A stretch of 6,435 nucleotides of DNA, taken from Deltaproteobacteria bacterium. Its GTDB lineage: Bacteria; Chloroflexota; Dehalococcoidia; Dehalococcoidales; BS750m-G39. Within the stretch, counting starts at the first letter, position 1. Each line of letters begins with the position of its first letter. The stretch lies in assembly GCA_013202445.1 (NCBI GenBank), contig JABMRW010000006.1, positions 1 through 6,435 of the forward strand. Reading direction: 5' to 3'. Below the pieces are notes generated by a model. It ran no database searches and was not told where the DNA came from. It worked only from the letters and a program-made list of their open reading frames with translations. This document shows positions 1 to 6,198 of this stretch, in pieces. Made by a program: the position numbers and the translations under genes.

Positions 1-65
1 CCCCCCTTTTCTAAAAAACAATTCCCCTTCCCCTTGGCAAGGGGAAGGGTATAAAGGGGATAGGG
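1..65 (+). repeat. Dispersed double-hairpin element, copy A (left end cut by the window)
   Basis: The order is a C-run (the right arm of a hairpin whose left arm lies outside the window), a T-run, an A-run, CAATTCCCC, then a 12-base perfect inverted repeat (25-36 with 38-49), then two more short G-runs ending at 65. The same order appears on the minus strand at 2571-2644 and on the plus strand at 6379-6435. Aligning bases 1-27 with 6390-6416 by hand gives about 23 matches out of 27. No coding is visible. It resembles the small non-autonomous intergenic repeats (REP or MITE-like) of many bacteria; whether it is mobile is unknown. Confidence 0.6.
12..49 (-). terminator. Intrinsic-terminator-like hairpin read on the minus strand
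   Basis: On the minus strand, arms 40-49 and 25-34 form a 10 bp GC-rich stem with a 5-base loop. Six bases further on is a run of six T (complement of 13-18). It is the first convincing minus-strand stop signal downstream of folE, which has no terminator of its own at 885. It is also part of a repeat, so it may not have evolved as the folE terminator. Confidence 0.5.
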
Positions 66-136
66 TTTCCTTAAATTAAAATCAAACAGGTTGGGGGGTT
101 GGGTGGGAGAAGATATATAACGGTGGGAGGTGCGCT

Positions 137-553
137 ATGGTAATCACCAAGAAAATCAGCCTTGAAAGCAAGGGAAACTGTGACATCATTGATATTACAG
201 CCGAGGTGCAGCAACGATTATCTGAAACCGGTATAAGCGACGGCACGGTTACCCTGTTTATATCCGGCTCCACCGCCGGCATTACCACCATAGAGTTTGA
301 GCCGGGGCTAATCTTCGATTTCAAAGAGATGTGGGAGCGGAATGCCCCCCGGAATATCCCCTACGAACATGACCGCGCCTGGGGTGACGGCAACGGGCAC
401 TCCCATGTGCGGGCTTCGCTGCTGGGGGCATCGCTGGTAATCCCGTTTAGCGGTAAGAGGCTGGCCCTGGGCACCTGGCAGCAGATAGTGGTGGTAGATT
501 TCGACAACCGGGCCCGCTCCAGGCAAATTATAGTGCAGGTTATGGGGGAATAG
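137..553 (+). CDS. yjbQ: YjbQ/UPF0047 family protein (annotated elsewhere as secondary thiamine-phosphate synthase)
   Basis: This 138-residue single-domain protein has the usual length of the YjbQ/UPF0047 family. Family hallmarks seen are the STAG turn (45-48), Y-x-H with H78, the GDGNGHSHVRAS block with H88 and H90, LGTWQQ (111-116), and a final DFDNRARSR stretch (121-129). The clustered histidines are thought to bind a metal ion. Some members show weak thiamine-phosphate synthase activity, but the true role of the family is unsettled. No signal peptide or membrane segment is seen, so it is probably cytosolic. The ATG start is backed by GGGAGGTG at 125-132. The gene is followed at once by the promoter of the two desulforedoxin-like genes, so it is probably transcribed separately from them. 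Family call is firm; biochemical role is not. Confidence 0.9.
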   Translation: MVITKKISLESKGNCDIIDITAEVQQRLSETGISDGTVTLFISGSTAGITTIEFEPGLIFDFKEMWERNAPRNIPYEHDRAWGDGNGHSHVRASLLGASLVIPFSGKRLALGTWQQIVVVDFDNRARSRQIIVQVMGE

Positions 554-559
554 CCGATT

Positions 560-589
560 TTGACAGCGGTTTGAGCTAAAGCTTATAAT
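560..589 (+). promoter_or_regulatory. Consensus sigma70-type promoter for the desulforedoxin-like pair
   Basis: TTGACA (560-565) and TATAAT (584-589) are both exact consensus hexamers, separated by 18 bases. Transcription should start near 596, giving a leader of about 24 bases before the ATG at 620. The leader holds a purine-rich ribosome site (AAGGAAAGG, about 600-608). It begins 7 bases after the yjbQ stop. No operator-like inverted repeat was noticed around it, so strong constitutive expression is a reasonable guess. Confidence 0.8.
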
Positions 590-619
590 AACTAGAGATA
601 AGGAAAGGCGGCTTGTTTG

Positions 620-739
620 ATGGCGAATCAAATCGGTAAGAGGTATTACTGCACCAAGTGCAGCGCTGAGTTCATCGTGACGCGGGGTGGTGACGGCACC
701 ATACACTGCTGCAGTAAACCCATGGAGCTAAAGAAATAG
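620..739 (+). CDS. Desulforedoxin-like FeS4 protein, first of a tandem pair
   Basis: This 39-residue protein has four cysteines at C11, C14, C30 and C31. The C-x2-C, 15-residue gap, C-C spacing is that of desulforedoxin and of the N-terminal FeS4 domain of desulfoferrodoxin. In those proteins the four thiolates bind one iron in a rubredoxin-like centre. It begins MANQIGKRYYC and ends KPMELKK, close in length to the 36-residue Desulfovibrio desulforedoxin as remembered. The usual glycines after the second and fourth cysteines are serines here (S15, S32). It lacks the superoxide-reductase domain, so a role in electron transfer or oxidative defence in the cytosol is inferred. Its stop is directly followed by the ATG of a paralogue, with about 19 of 39 residues identical by hand alignment. 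Confidence 0.8.
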   Translation: MANQIGKRYYCTKCSAEFIVTRGGDGTIHCCSKPMELKK

Positions 740-883
740 ATGGCCAGCCAGTTAGGTAAAAGGTATCGCTGCTTCAAGTGCGGCACCGAAATACTCTGTA
801 CTAAGGCCGGTGAAGGCAAGATAACCTGCTGCGGCCAGGAAATGGAAGTCCAGGAAGTCAGACCAATCCCCTCCTCGGACTAA
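740..883 (+). CDS. Desulforedoxin-like FeS4 protein, second of a tandem pair
   Basis: This 47-residue protein has C11, C14, C30 and C31 with desulforedoxin spacing, both family glycines (KCG and CCG), and an extra cysteine at C20. A 12-residue tail after the family's conserved methionine (M35) is rich in Glu, Val, Pro and Ser. The ATG directly abuts the TAG of the first copy, so translation is probably coupled. GGAG at 724-727, inside the upstream gene, can serve as ribosome site. Desulforedoxin is a homodimer, so two co-expressed paralogues might form a heterodimer; this is inference. The stop lies one base from the folE stop on the other strand. The alternative is a zinc-binding ribbon rather than an iron site; the CC pair favours the desulforedoxin reading. 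Confidence 0.82.
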   Translation: MASQLGKRYRCFKCGTEILCTKAGEGKITCCGQEMEVQEVRPIPSSD

Positions 884-884
884 G

Positions 885-1451
885 CTACTTACCCTGCAGC
901 AGGGCGAAAAATTCCGCCCGGGGTTCTTTGCGATGGCGAAGGACGCCCCTGAGGGCCGAGGTGACGATAGTGCTTCCCGGCTTTTTTATGCCCCGCATAA
1001 TCATGCACAGGTGCTCGGCCTGGACAATTACCCCCACCCCATCGGGCTGGAGGCTGTCAACGATGGCATCGGCAATCTGGGTGGTCATCCTCTCCTGAAT
1101 CTGGAGGCGCTTGGCAAAGATTTCCACCACCCGCGCCAGCTTGCTGGCGCCGACTACGCGCCCGCTGGCATTGGGCAGATAGCCGACATGAACCACCCCG
1201 TAGAAGGGCAAAAGGTGATGTTCGCACATGGAGTGGAAGGGAATATCCCGGAGGATTACCATCTCGCGGTGGCCTTCCTCGAAGCCGACGGTTAGCGCTT
1301 CTTTGGGGCTCATGTCCTGCCCCATAAAAAGCTCGGCGTACATCTCGGCTACCCGCCTGGGGGTATCCTTTAAGCCTTCCCGGTTGGGGTCTTCGCCCAC
1401 CGCCTTGATGATTGAGGTTACTGCCGATTTAATCTCCGCCTCGTTAATCAC
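885..1451 (-). CDS. folE: GTP cyclohydrolase I (type IA)
   Basis: FolE converts GTP to 7,8-dihydroneopterin triphosphate, the first step towards tetrahydrofolate. The 188-residue protein is of normal bacterial length. The zinc ligands are present: C76 and H79 in SMCEHH and C149 in EHLCM. The conserved active-site histidines are H78 and H147. N-terminal EDPNREGLKDTPRRV (20-34) and central SGRVVGASKLARVVEIFAKR (96-115) match the family core, and the tail keeps TSALRG and R-x-EFFALL. It is a soluble homodecamer in known cases. The start codon is GTG, fixed by a strong AAAGGAGG six bases upstream. It follows thrC by 28 bases on the same strand, so the two probably share a transcript. No terminator separates it from the convergent gene ending at 883. 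Confidence 0.96.
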   Translation of the reverse strand: MINEAEIKSAVTSIIKAVGEDPNREGLKDTPRRVAEMYAELFMGQDMSPKEALTVGFEEGHREMVILRDIPFHSMCEHHLLPFYGVVHVGYLPNASGRVVGASKLARVVEIFAKRLQIQERMTTQIADAIVDSLQPDGVGVIVQAEHLCMIMRGIKKPGSTIVTSALRGVLRHRKEPRAEFFALLQGK

Positions 1452-1457
1452 GCTAGT

Positions 1458-1465
1458 CCTCCTTT
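1458..1465 (-). promoter_or_regulatory. Strong ribosome binding site fixing the GTG start of folE
   Basis: On the minus strand AAAGGAGG lies six bases before GTG. It is the best Shine-Dalgarno match in the window and sits in the 28-base gap after thrC. Confidence 0.8.
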
Positions 1466-1479
1466 GTTATGTCAAGTTT

Positions 1480-2532
1480 TCAGGCCAGGCCTAAAGCCTG
1501 CTCCACGGCGTCCAGGTCAGCCGGCAGCTCCAGAAACGGTTCGGCGCCTTTTAAGGCCGTTTCCGTATCCTTGAGGCCGGTGCCGGTTACCACGCAGACC
1601 ACCCGGCTCCGGGAAAAGTCCATCCCCTGCCGGCGGCGCTTTACCAGGCCGGCCAGAGATGCCGCTGACGCCGGCTCGCCGAAAACGCCTGCCCTGGCTG
1701 CCATCAGCTTCTGGGCCGACAGAATCTCTTTGTCACTGACCATGCTGATAATGCCGCCGGATTCGTCCCTTGCCGCCTCCGCCTTCTTCCAGCTGGCCGG
1801 GTTGCCGATTCTTATCGCCGAAGCCACCGTTTCCGGCTTCTCGACGACATGCCCCCGCACGATGGGGGCGGCCCCCTCCGCCTGAAAGCCCATCATCTTT
1901 GGCTTTACCTTTGCCTTGCCCGCCTCATGGTATTCTTTAAAGCCCTTCCAGTAGGCGGTAATATTGCCGGCGTTGCCCACCGGTATAAAGAGATAGTCCG
2001 GGGCCTCACCCAGAACATCTATAATCTCGAAGGCGGCTGTCTTCTGCCCCTCGATGCGGTTGGGGTTGAGCGAGTTAACCAGGGCAATGGGGTGCTTATC
2101 GGTAAGAGCGCGCACCATGGTCAGAGCCTGGTCGAAGTTGCCGTCAATGGCCACGATTTTAGCATGATAGATAATCGCCTGAGCTATCTTTCCCATGGCA
2201 ATCTTGCCTTTGGGGATGACGATAATACAATCGACACCGTTGGCGGCGGCATAGGCGGCGGCTGAGGCGCTGGTATTGCCCGTAGAGGCGCACATCAGCG
2301 CCTTACTGCCCTCCTCTAACGCCTTGGCTACCGCCACCACCATCCCCCGGTCTTTAAACGAGCCGGTGGGATTGCACCCTTCCAGCTTGAAGTAAAGCTC
2401 GCCGATATCCAGCTCTTTCTCCAGCCGCTGGCACCTGACCAGTGGGGTGTCCCCTTCTCCCAGGGTGAAGAGGGGTGTCTTTGGGGTGAGGGGGAGGTAG
2501 TCCTTGTATTTAAATAGTACGCCGGGTTTCAT
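1480..2532 (-). CDS. thrC: Threonine synthase
   Basis: ThrC is a PLP enzyme that turns O-phospho-L-homoserine into L-threonine. At 350 residues it fits the short bacterial class (about 350). The PLP lysine is K60 in GSFKDRG (57-63), followed by ASTGNTSAS (82-90) and the PLP-phosphate loop PVGNAGN (183-189). The N-terminal LGEGDTPL (24-31) is also typical of the family. The ATG start has GGAG eight bases upstream (2541-2544). It is cytosolic and shows no allosteric domain. In transcription order it follows an AT-rich unrelated gene, which separates it from hom by about 1 kb, and it precedes folE. A 157-base gap upstream holds a double-hairpin repeat, so thrC may have its own promoter. No homoserine kinase is in the window. 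Confidence 0.95.
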   Translation of the reverse strand: MKPGVLFKYKDYLPLTPKTPLFTLGEGDTPLVRCQRLEKELDIGELYFKLEGCNPTGSFKDRGMVVAVAKALEEGSKALMCASTGNTSASAAAYAAANGVDCIIVIPKGKIAMGKIAQAIIYHAKIVAIDGNFDQALTMVRALTDKHPIALVNSLNPNRIEGQKTAAFEIIDVLGEAPDYLFIPVGNAGNITAYWKGFKEYHEAGKAKVKPKMMGFQAEGAAPIVRGHVVEKPETVASAIRIGNPASWKKAEAARDESGGIISMVSDKEILSAQKLMAARAGVFGEPASAASLAGLVKRRRQGMDFSRSRVVCVVTGTGLKDTETALKGAEPFLELPADLDAVEQALGLA

Positions 2533-2570
2533 GGTTTTTTCTCCAAACCTCTTAAAGTATTTCCTGCCAA

Positions 2571-2644
2571 CCCTCCCCCTTAATCCCCCTCCCTTACCAG
2601 GGAGGGGGAGGGAATTTTTTTGTAAGAGGGGCTATCGCCCCTCT
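2571..2644 (-). repeat. Dispersed double-hairpin element, copy B (inverted relative to copies A and C)
   Basis: This is the only complete copy in the window. It has two perfect hairpins: 8 bp (2625-2632 with 2637-2644, loop TATC) and 10 bp (2585-2594 with 2599-2608, loop TACC). A run of seven T (2615-2621 on the plus strand) lies between them, and a further G-rich segment on the minus strand ends at 2571. Read on the minus strand it follows the same order as copy A: hairpin, A-tract, TTCCC, GC-rich hairpin, short AT stretch, AGGGG, AGGG. It lies between the AT-rich gene and thrC and would be in the leader or read-through region of thrC. Confidence 0.6.
2585..2621 (+). terminator. Hairpin plus T7, terminator-like on the plus strand
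   Basis: The 10 bp stem (2585-2594 with 2599-2608) is followed after six bases by seven T on the plus strand. Both neighbouring genes are on the minus strand, so no known transcript would use it in this direction, except antisense RNA. It is best seen as part of the repeat. Confidence 0.3.
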
Positions 2645-2689
2645 AATACACCCTATTTCTTATTACTCATGTTTGATATGGTTTGGTCA

Positions 2690-3436
2690 TTATAACTCTA
2701 GTCCATCCATAGAAAAAGTGCAAAGTTTATCAAACATAATAGACAGCGTTTCACCACGTTGGGATACCCAAGTTCGTATATATTGAAGGTAGGATTCCTT
2801 GTGTTTTAAATAATTTTTGTCGTAAATCTCTATGAAGTCTGAATTATCATTTATCAACAGTGCAGCCTCCCAGTGATGGTCATCGCGCCATCCTTGAACA
2901 CCTTGAGAACGAAAATGAGCTAAAGGGTCACGCACTTTCCTAGTTGCTTCCGTTTTTAACATTTTATTTGCCTCTATCCATATATCTAATGATGCTGCCT
3001 CTTCATTGCTGGGTGATTTATACATCCTTTTAAATATTGTCAGAAATCTGATTATTCGTTCTTCTAAACTGTAGTCAGCATGCCAATATGAATCAAGGTT
3101 ATAGATAATCCATGAGCCTTCATTTATCTGTTGATTTGGTGTTTCTGGTACCTTTACTTCAAGTAAGCGGGCTGTTTCTGTCAGACGTTTCCAATAATAT
3201 CCGACTTCATATAGAGATTCTAGTAAGTCTACAAATCTGCTAAATTTGCCGGTAAGAAGAGGGTTGCATTCCTTTAATATTTGACTCGGCTTTAAACGAA
3301 GAATTTCGCAAGTTCTAAAGCGCTCGTAATAATTTGCTTCTTTCTCTTGTAGGAGAACTGAACCACGTTCGTAAATTAATTCCTTAAACTTTTCGTAAGA
3401 TGGTAATACTGGGTAGGAATCTTTGAAAGTTGCCAT
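2690..3436 (-). CDS. Unrecognised helical protein with an R-x4-H (HEPN-like) motif; AT-rich, probably acquired
   Basis: I do not recognise the family of this 248-residue protein. It is predominantly charged and probably helical, with no signal peptide or membrane segment. The sequence VRDPLAHF contains R169-x4-H174 after a predicted helix. This resembles the R-(polar)-x3-H catalytic motif of HEPN-domain RNases found in toxin-antitoxin, abortive-infection and CRISPR proteins. Many aromatic and acidic residues surround it, including a WRDDHHWEAALL stretch (183-194). The ATG at 3434-3436 is chosen because GGTGAGGT lies just upstream. An in-frame ATG 14 codons earlier (3478) has no ribosome site and would translate repeat DNA. 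Base composition is AT-rich: one 60-base line counted has 22 G+C, against 37 in a line of hom. It splits hom from thrC and is flanked by GC-rich repeats. No nucleotidyltransferase or antitoxin partner is adjacent. The gene call is good; the HEPN reading is tentative. Confidence 0.8.
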   Translation of the reverse strand: MATFKDSYPVLPSYEKFKELIYERGSVLLQEKEANYYERFRTCEILRLKPSQILKECNPLLTGKFSRFVDLLESLYEVGYYWKRLTETARLLEVKVPETPNQQINEGSWIIYNLDSYWHADYSLEERIIRFLTIFKRMYKSPSNEEAASLDIWIEANKMLKTEATRKVRDPLAHFRSQGVQGWRDDHHWEAALLINDNSDFIEIYDKNYLKHKESYLQYIRTWVSQRGETLSIMFDKLCTFSMDGLEL

Positions 3437-3440
3437 CGCT

Positions 3441-3448
3441 ACCTCACC
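3441..3448 (-). promoter_or_regulatory. Ribosome binding site deciding the start of the AT-rich gene
   Basis: Minus-strand GGTGAGGT ends four bases before the ATG at 3436. The upstream in-frame ATG at 3478 is preceded by CTTCACCCTTAT, which has no Shine-Dalgarno match, so the shorter protein is preferred. Confidence 0.65.
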
Positions 3449-3519
3449 CCCTTTTTCTGGGGAAGTTAACCCTTCCATATAAGGGTGAAGGGCGGGAATA
3501 GATATATAACGGGGTGGGG

Positions 3520-4821
3520 CTAAGCCTCTACCCTTATAAAGTTCCCTATCTCATTAACCGCCTTCAGCCGCTCCAACTCCTTTAAAGCCCGCTGCATTTC
3601 AGCTTCTTTGGCGGGGTGGGTCATAATGACAATCTCCGCAGTCTGCGCCACAGCATCAACCGCCTTCTGGATAACCGAGGAGATGCTGATGCGATGGTCG
3701 CCTAAGACCTTGGATACCTGAGCCAGCACGCCGGGCTGGTCGGCGGCATTGAGCCTCAAATAATAGCCCGTCTCCAGCTCCGCCATCGGCCTGATTGCTT
3801 TGCCCGGCTCCAACCTCCAGTTGGCCCGGGTGACGCTGCCGATAACGATATCGCGGGCAGCCTTAACGACATCGGCGACCACGGCGCTGCTGGTTGGCGC
3901 TGCCCCGGCACCTTCACCGTAAAAGAGCACCCTGCCCACCAGGTCGCCCTCAACCAGAATGGCATTATAGACGCCGTCAACCTCGGCCAGCAGGGAATCT
4001 TCGGGAATAAACACGGGATGGACCCGCACCTCAACCAGGCTATTGCGCTCCTTGGCGATGGCCAGCAGCTTGATGGCGTAGCCAAGCTCGCGGGCATATT
4101 TGAAGTCACGGCTGCTCAACCGGGAAATGCCCTCGCAGTGGATATCCTGAGGGCGCACCTGAAGATGAAAAGCCAGCGAAGCCAGTATGGCCAGCTTATA
4201 GGTGGAATCAATCCCCTCTATATCGTTTTTGGGGTCAGCCTCGGCATAGCCCAGTTCCTGGGCAGACTTCAGCGCCGAGGGGAAATCTATGCCCTCGCTG
4301 GCCATGCGGGTGAGGATATAGTTGGTGGTGCCGTTGATTATGGCGTAGATGCCGCTTATCTTATTGGCCACCAGGTCCTGCTGGAAGGGGGCAATAAGGG
4401 GAATGCCGCCGCCGACACTGGCTTCATAGTGCAGACCGACGCCGTGCTCCTGCGCCAGGGCAAACAGCTCCGCTCCGTGCTTGGCGATGACCTCCTTGTT
4501 GGAGGTAACCACGTGCCTGCCGCCGGCGAGCGCCCGCTTCAAGTAATCTAAAGCCGGCTCCTCACCGCCGATAGCCTCGACCACGATATCTATGTTAGCT
4601 TCGGTAAAGAACTCCTCGTCGTTGGTGGTGAAAAGCTGGGAGCCAAGCTCCTTAGCCTGCGGGCGGGACAGGTCTGATTCCAGGACCTTTACCTTCCTCA
4701 GGATAAGAGGGTAGCCGACCTGCTCCGATAAAGCCTTTGCCTTGGCGGTCAGAACCCTGGCCACGCCACCGGCGACCACCCCCAGCCCTATCAAACCAAC
4801 TCCGATACTATCTTTATTCAC
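3520..4821 (-). CDS. hom: Homoserine dehydrogenase with C-terminal ACT domain
   Basis: Hom reduces L-aspartate 4-semialdehyde to L-homoserine with NAD(P)H, the branch point towards threonine and methionine. At 433 residues it is the monofunctional ACT-containing form. The N-terminal Rossmann fold has GLIGLG (9-14). Next come TSNKEV with K109, EASVGGGIP (133-141), GTTNYIL (164-170) and the signature GYAEADP...D..G.D...K (191-209), where E194 and K209 fit the substrate and catalytic residues. GEGAGAAPTSSAV (302-314) closes the catalytic part. An ACT domain, about 353-430, begins YYLRLNAADQPGVLAQV and probably gives feedback control by threonine. The GTG start lies four bases after the stop of the isomerase gene, with GGGAGG inside that gene's last codons, so translation is probably coupled. 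It has no kinase fusion. Confidence 0.97.
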   Translation of the reverse strand: MNKDSIGVGLIGLGVVAGGVARVLTAKAKALSEQVGYPLILRKVKVLESDLSRPQAKELGSQLFTTNDEEFFTEANIDIVVEAIGGEEPALDYLKRALAGGRHVVTSNKEVIAKHGAELFALAQEHGVGLHYEASVGGGIPLIAPFQQDLVANKISGIYAIINGTTNYILTRMASEGIDFPSALKSAQELGYAEADPKNDIEGIDSTYKLAILASLAFHLQVRPQDIHCEGISRLSSRDFKYARELGYAIKLLAIAKERNSLVEVRVHPVFIPEDSLLAEVDGVYNAILVEGDLVGRVLFYGEGAGAAPTSSAVVADVVKAARDIVIGSVTRANWRLEPGKAIRPMAELETGYYLRLNAADQPGVLAQVSKVLGDHRISISSVIQKAVDAVAQTAEIVIMTHPAKEAEMQRALKELERLKAVNEIGNFIRVEA

Positions 4822-4825
4822 CGCT

Positions 4826-6154
4826 TTAGCCCTCCCAGGCGCGCAAAACCGCCCAGTTTATCTTCTCCTCGTCCAAAAGATTCTCCACCGTGTAATCCGG
4901 GTCATCCGGCAACCCCTCCACCCACTGGCTCAAGGCATCACTCTTCAGGATATCCCTGTCCTCCTCCTCAAGCTGCCGGTCATCGTCAGCATCGGCGACC
5001 TTAATAAGCCAGTAGCCGCCCTCGGTAACAACTGCATCATCTTTTATCGGCTGGCTTAAGCTTCCCAGTTCCAGCTCGGGGTCAAAGACAAACTCGTCAA
5101 AGGCGGGGGCAAACAACCCCTTTTCATTTATCTCAAACTCCCCACCATTTGCTTTAGAATCCTCGTGCTGGGAGAACTCCGCGGCCAGAGCGGCAAAGTC
5201 CTCGCCGCCTTCCAGCCTGGCCCTGATTTCGTTAGCCTCCTCTTCGCTACCCAGGAGTATTACCTTGAGCTGGGCATGCTCTACCTCGGCGTCAATAAAC
5301 TCCGCCTCAATCAGCCAGTAGCCCAGAGTCTTAATCTTGGTCTCTTCATATACCGGCTGGCTTAAACTTCCCACCTCGGCGCCGAAGGCACTGTCCAACA
5401 GGACATCGCTGTTTATCAGCCGGGGCAGGATTTCCCGCGAGCTCCAGCCGAGGTCACCTTCCTGTGATTTGCAGTAGCTATCCAGGCAGAGCTCGGCGGT
5501 CAGCTCGCCGAAATCTTCGCCGTCCTCCAGCCTATCTCTAATCTCGTTAGCCTGGCTCTGGCTTTCTAGGAACATGGCCATTATGTGCCTCTGTTCGACA
5601 GACTGCGGCACCTGCTGGTCAAAGTACTCGTCAAGCATTCTCTCTGCCAGCATCTGTGACCTGAACGCATCCTTAATCACATCGTGATAGGACTTGATCA
5701 GGGAGGGGTCAGAGTCGGCCAGCTCCTCGTCCATTCTGGCCTTAACCTCCTCGTCGCTGACACTGATGCCCAGCGCCAAAGCCTCCTGTCTTACCAGCTC
5801 GCTAGTCTGGATGGCCGTAGCCGTCATTTCAGCCAGATAGGACATCTGTGATATGTCCACATCGATGCCATAACTTGCCAGTTCCAGCATCTGGTATTTG
5901 AGCGTCTTGACGTAGTAATCCATACTAAACTCGGTATCGTTTACCCTGATTACCGTTTCATGCAGCGGTTTAACATCGGGGACATACCAGCCGAAATAAA
6001 CCCCGGCGCCAACCACGACTAACACCGCCACGATGATTAAAATACCAGCGCCGAAGATAAAGCGCTGTCTTCTCTGGTGCTGCTTAAAATGGGAAAGCTG
6101 GCGCCTGGTTAACTCCCGCCTGGGTTTTTCTACATGCTTCTTTTTCTTGGCCAA
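4826..6154 (-). CDS. Membrane-anchored peptidyl-prolyl isomerase with two parvulin-like domains (PpiC/SurA/PrsA type)
   Basis: This 442-residue protein is predicted to act outside the membrane as a folding chaperone or prolyl isomerase. A very basic N-terminus (1-31) precedes one membrane segment (about 32-58), which fits a cytoplasmic N-terminus and external body. Residues about 60-185 resemble the helical SurA-type chaperone region. Two related parvulin-like domains follow, about 187-288 and 291-390. They share QANEIRDRLEDGEDF / EANEIRARLEGGEDF, SLSQP and GYWLI. Domain 1 keeps the first parvulin histidine (H190 in QRHIM) but domain 2 has Q295 there; both have Trp (W280, W382) where parvulins usually have His in GYHII. 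The start is TTG, with AGAGGTGG just upstream and a basic start MAKKKKH. No lipobox cysteine is seen. The tail (391-442) is acidic. It precedes hom and is probably the first gene of the operon. Confidence 0.9.
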   Translation of the reverse strand: MAKKKKHVEKPRRELTRRQLSHFKQHQRRQRFIFGAGILIIVAVLVVVGAGVYFGWYVPDVKPLHETVIRVNDTEFSMDYYVKTLKYQMLELASYGIDVDISQMSYLAEMTATAIQTSELVRQEALALGISVSDEEVKARMDEELADSDPSLIKSYHDVIKDAFRSQMLAERMLDEYFDQQVPQSVEQRHIMAMFLESQSQANEIRDRLEDGEDFGELTAELCLDSYCKSQEGDLGWSSREILPRLINSDVLLDSAFGAEVGSLSQPVYEETKIKTLGYWLIEAEFIDAEVEHAQLKVILLGSEEEANEIRARLEGGEDFAALAAEFSQHEDSKANGGEFEINEKGLFAPAFDEFVFDPELELGSLSQPIKDDAVVTEGGYWLIKVADADDDRQLEEEDRDILKSDALSQWVEGLPDDPDYTVENLLDEEKINWAVLRAWEG

Positions 6155-6158
6155 ATCT

Positions 6159-6166
6159 CCACCTCT
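6159..6166 (-). promoter_or_regulatory. Ribosome binding site supporting the TTG start of the isomerase
   Basis: AGAGGTGG on the minus strand ends four bases before TTG (its AGAGG core seven before). The next in-frame Met is residue 78, beyond the membrane segment, so TTG is the sensible start. Confidence 0.65.
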
Positions 6167-6198
6167 AAAATCTTACTGCTTTATTATAGTGCTATATA

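Noticed and set aside
91..119. Possible yjbQ promoter TTGGGG-N17-TATATA
   Set aside because: The -35 is poor and lies in a G-run, the implied leader would be too short for the ribosome site at 125-132, and the -10 word recurs at 3500-3512 in a repeat-like setting.
308..706. 132-codon open frame on the minus strand opposite yjbQ
   Set aside because: It is a shadow of yjbQ and the first desulforedoxin-like gene. It matches no family and would cross a strong promoter.
1849..2265. 138-codon plus-strand frame inside thrC
   Set aside because: It overlies conserved PLP-binding parts of thrC, so the antisense frame is a by-product of GC-rich codon use.
2571..2644. CRISPR repeat or tRNA
   Set aside because: The element occurs singly at each site without regular spacers, and the folds are simple hairpins, not a cloverleaf.
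2533..2692. Threonine attenuator or T-box leader before thrC
   Set aside because: No leader peptide rich in Thr or Ile codons and no T-box-like sequence was found; the hairpins belong to the dispersed repeat.
3437..3478. Longer N-terminus for the AT-rich gene, starting at the ATG at 3478
   Set aside because: No ribosome site precedes it, and the extra 14 residues translate G-rich repeat DNA. The ATG at 3436 has GGTGAGGT just upstream.
4018..4551. 177-codon plus-strand frame inside hom
   Set aside because: It is antisense to the conserved catalytic domain of homoserine dehydrogenase and has no recognisable product.
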